Of a DNA stretch of 5,058 nucleotides, positions 1 to 5,058 are shown piece by piece; the first letter of the stretch is position 1; the number at the start of each line of letters is the position of its first letter. Source of the stretch: Legionellales bacterium (GTDB taxonomy: Bacteria > Pseudomonadota > Gammaproteobacteria > WLWR01); NCBI GenBank assembly GCA_012103495.1, contig WLWR01000129.1, positions 1 to 5,058 of the forward strand, in the 5' to 3' direction. Under the pieces are notes generated by a model. The model was not told the origin of the DNA, did no database searches, and worked only from the letters and a program-made list of their open reading frames with translations. The position numbers and the translations under genes are program-made.

Positions 1-1104
1 AATAGCTGTCTCATCAAAGTCTTTATTATTGTTTTTGGCATGGAAGCCGACAGTCTTTTTTCCTAATCGGCCTTCGATTATCTTTTCGAGCCCAGGAAAT
101 GCGCCACCACAAATAAAAAGAATATTGCTGGTGTCTATTTTTAAAGTTTCACCTTGTGGATGTTTTCTACCTCCCTTCGGTGGCACGTTTGCGACTGTGC
201 CTTCAATAAGTTTTAATAAAGCTTGTTGCACCCCTTCTCCACTAACATCCCTAGTAATGGAAGGGTTATCCCCTTTACGGGCAATTTTATCTATTTCATC
301 AATAAATACAATGCCATTTTGTTCTACACTACTCATGGCTTTGGCTTTTAATTCTTCTTCATTAACACGTTTACCAGCTTCTTCTTCACACAATATTTTC
401 ATTGCATTTTTGATTTTGATTTGTCGATTTTTTTTGCGATCACCGCTGAAACTTTGCAACATGCTTTGTAACTGTGATGTCATTTCTTCCATGCCTGGTG
501 GCGCCATAATTTCCACACCAATAGAACCCGTTGTTAATTCAATTTCAATTTCCTGTTCATCCAATTCACCAGCTTGTAATTTTTCTCTAAATTTTTGTCG
601 GGTTATCGTTTCTTTTTCAGCCGCGCTGGCTTCTTTGTCAAACACATCTTTGGGTGGGCGTAATAATGTATCCAAAATCCGTTCTTGCGCGGCCTCATGT
701 GCTAGATGTTTCACTTTCTCAAATTCTATTTCTCGCGCTTGCTTGATCGCTACATCGGCTAAATCACGCACAATCGATTCAACATCACGTCCCACATAAC
801 CAACTTCAGTGAATTTGGTAGCTTCCACTTTAATAAACGGCGCGTGAGCTAATTTAGCCAACCGCCGGGCGATTTCTGTTTTACCAACCCCGGTGGGGCC
901 AATCATTAAAATATTTTTAGGCATGATTTCATTGCGCATCTCACCATCTTGAATATTCATTCGGCGCCATCGATTGCGCAAAGCAATGGCAACAGCACGT
1001 TTGGCACTGTCTTGTCCAATGATGTGCTTATCTAACTCTTGTACGATTTCACGTGGGGTCATTACCACGGGTAATTCATAAGTTTCACGGTTCGACTCAG
1101 ACAT
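1..1104 (-). CDS. hslU: HslU ATPase N-terminal part fused in frame to ClpX-like sequence (partial, chimeric)
   Basis: This is an AAA+ unfoldase of the Clp/Hsp100 group, 368 codons, open at the left edge. Residues 1 to about 275 read as HslU, the ATPase that unfolds substrates for the HslV protease in the cytoplasm. They include the conserved segment TPREIVQELDKHIIGQD (16-32), Walker A GPTGVGKT (69-76), the GYVG pore loop (102-105), an HslU-type I domain (about 110-245, with GVEIMAPPGMEEMTSQLQ) and Walker B IVFIDE (265-270). From about residue 277 the sequence is ClpX: DNPSITRDVSGEGVQQALL, then GGRKHP (311-316, the ClpX RKH loop), ILFICGGAF (328-336) and VGF (352-354), where ClpX has its ClpP-binding IGF loop. 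The start ATG lies one base after the hslV stop, with GGAG about 10 bases upstream. Normal HslU is about 440 residues, so the end is missing. The HslU half is certain. Whether the fusion exists in a genome is doubtful. Confidence 0.9.
   Translation of the reverse strand, partial: MSESNRETYELPVVMTPREIVQELDKHIIGQDSAKRAVAIALRNRWRRMNIQDGEMRNEIMPKNILMIGPTGVGKTEIARRLAKLAHAPFIKVEATKFTEVGYVGRDVESIVRDLADVAIKQAREIEFEKVKHLAHEAAQERILDTLLRPPKDVFDKEASAAEKETITRQKFREKLQAGELDEQEIEIELTTGSIGVEIMAPPGMEEMTSQLQSMLQSFSGDRKKNRQIKIKNAMKILCEEEAGKRVNEEELKAKAMSSVEQNGIVFIDEIDKIARKGDNPSITRDVSGEGVQQALLKLIEGTVANVPPKGGRKHPQGETLKIDTSNILFICGGAFPGLEKIIEGRLGKKTVGFHAKNNNKDFDETAI
268..306 (-). other. HslU-to-ClpX junction at the Walker B motif
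   Basis: This stretch encodes GIVFIDEIDKIARKGD, residues 264-279 of the left-edge reading frame. The block around IDEIDKI is nearly identical in HslU and ClpX proteins. Upstream of it every recognisable motif is HslU-type; downstream every one is ClpX-type. The frame stays open across the join. Arginine codon use also shifts. I found only one AGA among the roughly twenty arginine codons before the junction, but AGG and AGA at two of the three after CGT276. A join at the most conserved stretch fits either homologous recombination or a k-mer collapse during assembly. Confidence 0.85.
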
Positions 1105-1105
1105 G

Positions 1106-1648
1106 TTATTTAATCTCCAATTCTTCGATGGTGATATTTTGATTGGTATAAATACAAATATCAGCAGCAATTGCCAGGCTACGCTCTACCACTTGTTTCG
1201 CACCTAATTTGGTATTCTCTAATAATGCGGTTGCCGCTGCTTGCGCAAAGGGTCCGCCAGAACCAATGGCAATCAGACTGTTTTCCGGCTCGATGACATC
1301 GCCATTGCCGGTGACAATCAGCGAAGCACTGTGATCAGCCACCGCTAACAATGCTTCCAAGCGACGCAACATTTTATCGGTGCGCCAATCTTTGGCTAAC
1401 TCCACCGCTGCCCGGGTTAAATGGCCTTGATGCATTTCCAATTTACGCTCAAACCGTTCAAATAGAGTGAATGCATCAGCAGTTCCACCAGCAAAACCGG
1501 CAATGACTTGATCTTTATACAAACGACGCACTTTGCGGGCATTGCCTTTCATGATGGTGTTGCCCAGGGTGACTTGCCCATCACCGCCAATCACAACTTT
1601 GTCTTTTCGACGCACTGATACAATAGTGGTTCCACAATATTGCTCCAA
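1106..1648 (-). CDS. hslV: HslV, ATP-dependent protease peptidase subunit
   Basis: This is the N-terminal threonine peptidase of the HslVU (ClpQY) protease, which degrades proteins unfolded by HslU in the cytoplasm. With the chosen start it has 180 residues, close to the family's usual 175-180. After removal of the leader MEQYCG, Thr7 becomes the catalytic nucleophile (GTTIVSVRR). The matching family positions are Asp23 and Lys39 (family Asp17 and Lys33). Also visible are GNTIMKGN, AGFAGGTADAFTLFERFERK, LAKDWRTDKMLR, GSGGP and the ending DICIYTNQNITIEEL. The start is TTG at 1648: it gives the leader seen in other proteobacterial HslV proteins and has AAGGGG six bases upstream. An in-frame ATG at 1708 would add 20 atypical residues and put the likely promoter inside the gene. 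The gene is 63 bp downstream of the pteridine reductase, and its stop is one base from the hslU start. Confidence 0.96.
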   Translation of the reverse strand: MEQYCGTTIVSVRRKDKVVIGGDGQVTLGNTIMKGNARKVRRLYKDQVIAGFAGGTADAFTLFERFERKLEMHQGHLTRAAVELAKDWRTDKMLRRLEALLAVADHSASLIVTGNGDVIEPENSLIAIGSGGPFAQAAATALLENTKLGAKQVVERSLAIAADICIYTNQNITIEELEIK

Positions 1649-1654
1649 TCCAAT

Positions 1655-1660
1655 CCCCTT
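1655..1660 (-). promoter_or_regulatory. Shine-Dalgarno site deciding the TTG start of hslV
   Basis: AAGGGG on the minus strand sits six bases upstream of the TTG at 1648-1646. It supports the TTG over the ATG at 1708. The same AAGGGG hexamer precedes the pteridine reductase start. Confidence 0.8.
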
Positions 1661-1681
1661 AAGAATTTGATAAAAGTAGAT

Positions 1682-1708
1682 ATATTGGGCTTGATTCACG
1701 CTTTTCAA
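1682..1708 (-). promoter_or_regulatory. Sigma-32-like heat-shock promoter of hslVU
   Basis: On the minus strand TTGAAA (1708-1703) is followed after 13 bases by CCCAATAT (1689-1682). This closely matches the known RpoH consensus, a TTGAAA-type -35 and a CCCCATNT-type -10 with a 13-17 base spacer. It lies in the short gap between the pteridine reductase stop and hslV, and would start transcription near 1675, leaving a short leader that contains the AAGGGG site. In E. coli hslVU is a classic sigma-32 heat-shock operon, so position and motif agree. The C-rich -10 box argues against an ordinary sigma-70 promoter. No experimental support is available from sequence alone. Confidence 0.75.
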
Positions 1709-1711
1709 CCA

Positions 1712-2455
1712 TCATTTCAATGAGCGCCCACCATCGACATTGATTACTTGACCCGTTAGATAATCATTGGTTAAACAATGCCAAACCGCTTGGGCAATGT
1801 GTTCAGGACGTCCCAATCGCTTCAATACAGTACGCTCTATTAAATCCTGCTGCTGTTGTTGATTCAAAGTATTTTCCAGCCCATCCGGCCATAGCGTCGG
1901 GCCAGGCGCCACTGCGTTGACACGCACCGTCGGGGCCAATTCTCGTGCCAAGCTTTGGGTTTGCATCAACAACGCCGCTTTGGTCATGCAATAAATCGAA
2001 TAATTTTTTAGCGGCTTTTCAGCGTGAATGTCAGCAATATTTACAATGCAGCCTTGGCTATCACACAATTGCGGCGCCAACATTTGATTCAAAAAAAATG
2101 GTGCTTTCACATTACAATCAAACAAAGCATCCCATTGCGCCATCGAAGCGGTAGCCATCGGCGTTGGATAAAACACCGCAGCATTGTGGATCACACCGTC
2201 CAAACGAGGTTGGTTGGCCAATGATTGCTGAATGTGGGTCAAGCCATCCATGGTGGTTAAATCGGCTTGTACGCATTGAACGGACTGTTGGCGATGCTGA
2301 TTCAAAGTGGCGACCAATTGCTGCGCGTCATCTGTTGAACGATGACAATGCATGATAATATCGTAACCACGCTGATGTAAAAACGTTGTCAATGCTGCTC
2401 CAATTCGTCGAGCAGCCCCCGTAATAAATAAAACAGGATGAGTTGGATCCGACAT
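1712..2455 (-). CDS. PTR1/FolM-type pteridine reductase (short-chain dehydrogenase)
   Basis: This is an NADPH-dependent short-chain reductase of 247 residues, expected to reduce dihydropterins or related pteridines to tetrahydro forms in the cytoplasm. The nucleotide-binding motif is TGAARRIG (12-19), the TGxxxRxG variant typical of pteridine reductases rather than the common TGxxxGxG. HRS (38-40) matches the NADPH-phosphate-binding segment of PTR1. HNAA (90-93) follows. Asp142, Tyr155 and Lys159 have exactly the spacing of PTR1's catalytic Asp181, Tyr194 and Lys198, with Asp replacing the usual SDR serine (NIADIHAEKPL). VAPGPTLWP and VDGG near the end are also typical. The ATG at 2455 is preferred over the one at 2482 because AAGGGG lies eight bases upstream and homology begins just after. 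It is divergent from midA and precedes hslV. FolM is the nearest named E. coli relative, but orthology is not shown, so no symbol is given. Confidence 0.88.
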   Translation of the reverse strand: MSDPTHPVLFITGAARRIGAALTTFLHQRGYDIIMHCHRSTDDAQQLVATLNQHRQQSVQCVQADLTTMDGLTHIQQSLANQPRLDGVIHNAAVFYPTPMATASMAQWDALFDCNVKAPFFLNQMLAPQLCDSQGCIVNIADIHAEKPLKNYSIYCMTKAALLMQTQSLARELAPTVRVNAVAPGPTLWPDGLENTLNQQQQQDLIERTVLKRLGRPEHIAQAVWHCLTNDYLTGQVINVDGGRSLK

Positions 2456-3617
2456 GTTACCTACCCCTTCAACCATTGCCATTGAACACAGTGAGCGCTT
2501 AACTTACACGATTCGTCAAGCGTTGCAAGCCGCCGGTGGTTTATTCAGTTTCGCCGATTACATGAACCTTGCATTGTATGCACCGGGCTTGGGATATTAC
2601 GTTGCGGGAGCACACAAGCTCGGTGCTGCTGGTGATTTCATTACAGCACCAGAAATCTCCCCTGTTTATGCGCACTGTCTGGCAACTCAATGTATTCAAG
2701 TACTCACTGAATTGGGGCACGGGGATATTCTTGAGCTGGGTGCTGGCAGTGGCAAAATGGCTGGTGATATTTTAACGGTGTTGGCACAACAAGATTGTTT
2801 ACCGGATCACTATTACATTTTGGAAATCAGCCCTGATTTAACCCAGCGGCAACGTGAATATTTAACCACCCATTGTCCCGACTGGATGGATCGCATTCAT
2901 TGGTTGACTCATTGGCCAGCCACCCCACTTCGTGGGGTAATTCTGGCTAATGAAGTTTTAGATGCCATGCCCGTACATCAATTTGTTTGGCACAATCAAC
3001 GTATTTTTGAATTGTGTGTCGGCTGGGAAAATGGTCAATTTATCACACACCCAGTACCGCCTTTGACCACCGACTTAACAAGCGCCGCCGAAGTTATTGT
3101 GAATCGTTATTTATCTCAAACCGACGATTACTATTCAGAAATTAATTTAAACTTAGCCGGCTGGTTCACCAGCATTAGTACGATATTACAACAAGGTTTA
3201 TTGTTATTGATTGATTATGGATTTCCGCAAGCAGAGTACTATCACCCCACTCGACATCAAGGCACCTTAATGTGTCACTATCGGCATCACGCTCACCCCG
3301 ATCCTTTTTTATGGCCAGGGTTACAAGATGTCACCGCTCACGTCGATTTTACCGATGTATTGCACAAAGCAGTCGCAGCCGGCCTAACGCCTAGTGGGTA
3401 TACGTCACAGGCTTATTTTTTATTAAGTTGCGGCATGGATGAATGGCTGGCGAATCAACCCTCCGATCCACGCAGTCGATTGCAACAGCATCAAGCCATT
3501 CAACGACTCACGTTGCCTTCGGAAATGGGCGAATTGTTTAAAGTAATTGGATTTACCAAACACTTTACTAAGCCTTTGCTCGGTTTTCAGTTTGACAATC
3601 GACTCGGCCGTTTGTAA
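2454..3617 (+). CDS. midA: MidA-family (COG1565/NDUFAF7-like) SAM-dependent methyltransferase
   Basis: This 387-residue protein has the usual length of the MidA family. The eukaryotic member NDUFAF7 methylates an arginine of complex I subunit NDUFS2 and is needed for assembly; the bacterial substrate is not established. Family features in order are FADYMNLALYAPGLGYY (33-49), the GAAGDFITAPEISPVYA segment (57-73), the SAM-binding motif LELGAGSGK (93-101), YILEISPDL (121-129), ANEVLDAMPV (165-174), LIDYGF and YYHPTR with GTL (252-272), and DVTAHVDFT (292-300). The ending TKPLLGFQFDNRLGRL is also typical. The start ATG at 2454 is the first possible one, because an in-frame TGA lies at 2439. No strong Shine-Dalgarno site is seen; AGGA and GGAT occur upstream at poor distances. 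Its start overlaps that of the divergent pteridine reductase. No signal peptide or membrane segment is evident, so it is probably cytoplasmic. Confidence 0.92.
   Translation: MLPTPSTIAIEHSERLTYTIRQALQAAGGLFSFADYMNLALYAPGLGYYVAGAHKLGAAGDFITAPEISPVYAHCLATQCIQVLTELGHGDILELGAGSGKMAGDILTVLAQQDCLPDHYYILEISPDLTQRQREYLTTHCPDWMDRIHWLTHWPATPLRGVILANEVLDAMPVHQFVWHNQRIFELCVGWENGQFITHPVPPLTTDLTSAAEVIVNRYLSQTDDYYSEINLNLAGWFTSISTILQQGLLLLIDYGFPQAEYYHPTRHQGTLMCHYRHHAHPDPFLWPGLQDVTAHVDFTDVLHKAVAAGLTPSGYTSQAYFLLSCGMDEWLANQPSDPRSRLQQHQAIQRLTLPSEMGELFKVIGFTKHFTKPLLGFQFDNRLGRL
2464..2469 (-). promoter_or_regulatory. Shine-Dalgarno site of the pteridine reductase, inside the midA coding sequence
   Basis: AAGGGG on the minus strand is eight bases upstream of the ATG at 2455-2453. 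It lies within codons 4-6 of the divergent midA gene, so those midA codons are also constrained by the opposite gene's ribosome binding site. Confidence 0.7.
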
Positions 3618-3744
3618 CGTTTTTATAAAAATTGGGGCCGCCCTGATGGTTGTTGAATGACCGACTGCGGATATGGAAAATTCATCACCAGTCTTATCCA
3701 AAAGCTGAGCGTTTGCCCTTGATAATTTATCCAGTAAAACAACA

Positions 3745-3773
3745 ATGACGCTTACAAGATTCATTGGTATGAT
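3745..3773 (+). promoter_or_regulatory. Probable sigma-70 promoter of the PTPS-like gene
   Basis: ATGACG (3745-3750, four of six matches to TTGACA) is followed after exactly 17 bases by TATGAT (3768-3773, five of six matches to TATAAT). Transcription would begin near 3780, about 20 bases before the ATG at 3803. The rest of the 185-bp gap after midA contains a short AT palindrome (3620-3631) but no clear terminator or gene. Confidence 0.55.
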
Positions 3774-3802
3774 ACGGACTTTTTGATCAACGATAGAAAA
3801 TC

Positions 3803-4300
3803 ATGTCACCGCGTTTAGTTACCATTCATTTACACAATGATTATTTGAAATTCTCGGCCGGACACTTCACTATTTTTTCCGCCACCCATCGTGAACCGGT
3901 GCATGGGCACACCTATCAAGCACGTATTGATATCACCAATTACGTAGCCGAATTGGGATTAAGTTATGATTATCGACATTACAAAGCAAAGGCACGCGCA
4001 CTGTGTCAGCAATTAAATTTGTATACCTTGTTACCTACACAAAATCCATATTTACGCATTGAGAAAGTAGATAATTACTACCACGCCCACTTTGATCAAG
4101 AGATTCTGAAATTTTTGATCAAAGATGTCGTATTGCTGCCATTAGCCAATATTACTTTGGAAGAGTTATCACACTGGTTTGTACAACAACTCATTGTTGA
4201 TCAGCAAGAGCTGACCCAACATCAAGTACAAGCCATCCGCGTGACCATCGCTTCTGGCCCAGGACAATCGGGGACGTCGCAGTGGTCAAAAAATCAATGA
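3803..4300 (+). CDS. Divergent 6-pyruvoyl-tetrahydropterin synthase/QueD-like (COG0720) protein
   Basis: This 165-residue protein of the T-fold pterin-synthase family resembles the longer subgroup in which LLPT.NP.L.I and VVLLP..NIT segments follow the zinc site. Zinc ligands are retained: His21 (FSAGHF) and His34/His36 (VHGHTY). Near-family segments include LGLSYDY (51-57), LLPTQNPYLRI (76-86), DVVLLPLANITLEELSHW (108-125) and SGPGQSG (151-157). Key catalytic positions differ. No cysteine stands before HGH; Glu31 instead gives an ExxHGH pattern like the PTPS-III subgroup, which makes a folate intermediate. The LDH motif reads LNL (71-73), and the pterin-anchoring glutamate before PGQ appears as Ala/Ser. 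The protein may therefore catalyse a different reaction or be non-catalytic. It has its own likely promoter and a weak ribosome binding site. Family membership is fairly sure; function is open. Confidence 0.78.
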   Translation: MSPRLVTIHLHNDYLKFSAGHFTIFSATHREPVHGHTYQARIDITNYVAELGLSYDYRHYKAKARALCQQLNLYTLLPTQNPYLRIEKVDNYYHAHFDQEILKFLIKDVVLLPLANITLEELSHWFVQQLIVDQQELTQHQVQAIRVTIASGPGQSGTSQWSKNQ

Positions 4301-4312
4301 TTTTGAAGCAGT

Positions 4313-4327
4313 ATCGTTCATTACGAT
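4313..4327. terminator. Possible weak hairpin between convergent genes
   Basis: ATCGT-TCATT-ACGAT forms a five-base-pair stem with a five-base loop in the 40-bp gap between two convergent genes. There is no T-run on either side, so it is at best a weak bidirectional terminator. Confidence 0.2.
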
Positions 4328-4340
4328 GACAAGAATGACA

Positions 4341-4787
4341 TTACCTTGGTGTTGGCACGGTGACAATCTCTTGAGTCACCAACGCTGACTTATTCATTTC
4401 CATCGATTGAGCATTTTTGAAGAGTGGATGCTGACTTAATTGCGCAAATTGCCAATCCACTAGCTTTTGCAATTTAGAATACGACCGTATTTGACTTCGA
4501 AAACAAAAGTCACGGGTTAAGGCTCGATCAAATTTTTGATAGAAATTCAAAACGACTTCATCACCGTCTTTTGCCAATTGATACATCTCATCCAAAAACT
4601 TAATCAATTTGTCATATTGACCATTCTGAAGCAATCTACGTAACGCTTGCATTAATTGATCAGCCGTTTTGGGCTGCATCCGTAGCACCGGTTTCGCCAC
4701 AGCATGATCACCGCTTTGACCAACCGCTTCACCGGCCATATCATTGAATAAATCCCTTCGATACTGTTGGGAATTAAAAAAAGCCAT
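4341..4787 (-). CDS. Hypothetical protein, 148 residues
   Basis: I do not recognise this protein. It is hydrophilic, with no signal peptide or membrane segment, and looks mostly helical. Residues 1-35 appear loosely structured. Residues 40-80 (TADQLMQALRRLLQNGQYDK and onward to YQLAKDGDE) look like helices, possibly a helical bundle or repeat pair. The next part is rich in aromatic and basic residues (FYQKFDRALTRDFCFRSQI), and the tail TVPTPR is probably disordered. It converges with the PTPS-like gene. The frame stays open for 148 codons and the composition is protein-like, which supports a real gene. However, no clear Shine-Dalgarno site precedes the ATG at 4787, and an out-of-frame ATG lies four bases upstream, so the start is uncertain. 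Confidence 0.6.
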   Translation of the reverse strand: MAFFNSQQYRRDLFNDMAGEAVGQSGDHAVAKPVLRMQPKTADQLMQALRRLLQNGQYDKLIKFLDEMYQLAKDGDEVVLNFYQKFDRALTRDFCFRSQIRSYSKLQKLVDWQFAQLSQHPLFKNAQSMEMNKSALVTQEIVTVPTPR

Positions 4788-4824
4788 TCATTGGATTGTC
4801 GGAAATACAAACCGTCATGCTGAC

Positions 4825-4837
4825 TCACATTGTGTGA
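4825..4837. repeat. Small inverted repeat upstream of the hypothetical gene
   Basis: TCACA-TTG-TGTGA is a perfect five-base inverted repeat with a three-base centre, 38 bp upstream of the hypothetical gene's ATG. It could be a regulator binding site. It is not a CRP site, whose half-sites have the opposite order and a six-base spacer. It could also be chance. Confidence 0.3.
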
Positions 4838-4878
4838 TCAAGTTAAAATAATAAGCCATTATCAAGAATTGACTGCTA

Positions 4879-5058
4879 CTATTCCTTAATCGTATAGCCA
4901 AACCCTCTCACTGAATGAATCAGTTTTTTTTCAAAAGCCTGGCAGGGACCACAATGGAAATCGGTAAAGATCACCAGCGTGGACTTTTCGCTCGACTTCG
5001 CAGGGATGATCGGATCATCCGCGCGAATCTGAATGTGTTGTTGTGGTTGACGCTCATA
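4879..5058 (-). CDS. Thioredoxin-fold (DsbA-like) fragment fused in frame to an OmpR/PhoB-type response-regulator tail (partial, chimeric)
   Basis: The reading frame enters from the right edge and runs 59 codons to TAG at 4881-4879. Residues 26-45 (STLVIFTDFHCGPCQAFEKK) match the first strand and active site of thioredoxin-fold proteins of the DsbA/Thioredoxin_4 type, with the CxxC pair Cys36 and Cys39. Such proteins act as disulfide oxidoreductases, usually in the periplasm; the signal peptide would lie outside the window. The next 14 residues, LIHSVRGFGYTIKE and stop, are instead the classic last strand and wing of an OmpR/PhoB-family DNA-binding domain, which normally ends just there. A real thioredoxin domain would continue for 100 or more residues. 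The switch falls in an A8 run (T8 at 4924-4931). Codon use also changes: CTG, AAG and CGC are frequent before, AGA appears after. The fragment is probably an assembly chimera, less likely a truncated or recombined gene. Confidence 0.7.
   Translation of the reverse strand, partial: YERQPQQHIQIRADDPIIPAKSSEKSTLVIFTDFHCGPCQAFEKKLIHSVRGFGYTIKE

Noticed and set aside
29..799. 256-codon open frame on the plus strand
   Set aside because: It lies wholly antisense to the HslU/ClpX reading frame, which has clear motifs. Its serine- and cysteine-rich product shows no family features.
1649..1708. Start of hslV at the ATG at 1708
   Set aside because: It would add 20 residues not found in HslV proteins and swallow the heat-shock promoter. 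The TTG at 1648 has the better ribosome binding site and leader.
3605..3640. CGGCC...GGCCG arms around the AT palindrome TTTTTATAAAAA after midA
   Set aside because: It was considered as a terminator, but the arms are short, the inner stem is AT-only and no T-run follows the GC stem.
3423..3764. 113-codon minus-strand frame over the midA end and the following gap
   Set aside because: Over half of it is antisense to conserved midA sequence. It has no ribosome binding site or recognisable domain, and it overlaps the promoter of the PTPS-like gene.
4845..4863. ATAAT/ATTAT inverted repeat followed by TTT downstream of the right-edge frame on the minus strand
   Set aside because: A five-base-pair AT-only stem is too weak to call an intrinsic terminator.
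4869..4899. TTGACT with TATAGC 18 bases later on the plus strand
   Set aside because: It resembles a sigma-70 promoter, but it would only transcribe antisense to the right-edge frame and has no plus-strand gene to serve.

Overview
The window looks like chromosomal DNA from an uncultured gammaproteobacterium or a close relative. It is moderately AT-rich. It carries hslVU behind a sigma-32-like promoter, a PTR1-type pteridine reductase, a MidA-family methyltransferase and a COG0720 pterin-synthase homologue. I infer the lineage from family resemblance alone; it may lie near the Legionellales, but that is unproven.

Layout. On the minus strand, 2455 down to 1, lie a short-chain pteridine reductase, hslV (TTG start) and hslU, which runs off the left edge. 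Diverging on the plus strand from 2454 is midA. The pteridine reductase and midA start codons share the same CATG. After a 185-bp gap with a plausible sigma-70 promoter comes a QueD/PTPS-like gene (3803-4300). It keeps the zinc histidines but has lost the usual catalytic residues. A convergent minus-strand hypothetical gene (4341-4787) follows, then a partial minus-strand reading frame at the right edge (4879-5058).

The most striking observation is that both edge reading frames are chimeric. The left one is HslU through the Walker B motif (residues 1 to about 275) and then switches in frame to ClpX, with the ClpX-type RKH loop and a VGF tripeptide at the ClpP-loop position. The right one begins as a thioredoxin-fold (DsbA-like) protein with a CGPC active site. 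At an A8 run it switches to the last 14 residues of an OmpR/PhoB-type response regulator. Two in-frame switches, each at a short shared sequence and each within about 300 bp of an edge, are most simply explained as assembly joins at the ends of a metagenomic contig. Real recombination between paralogues, at least for hslU/clpX, is the exciting alternative.

Functionally, the central genes combine heat-shock proteolysis (HslVU) with pterin metabolism (pteridine reductase and a COG0720 homologue) around MidA, a methyltransferase family whose eukaryotic member supports respiratory complex I assembly.
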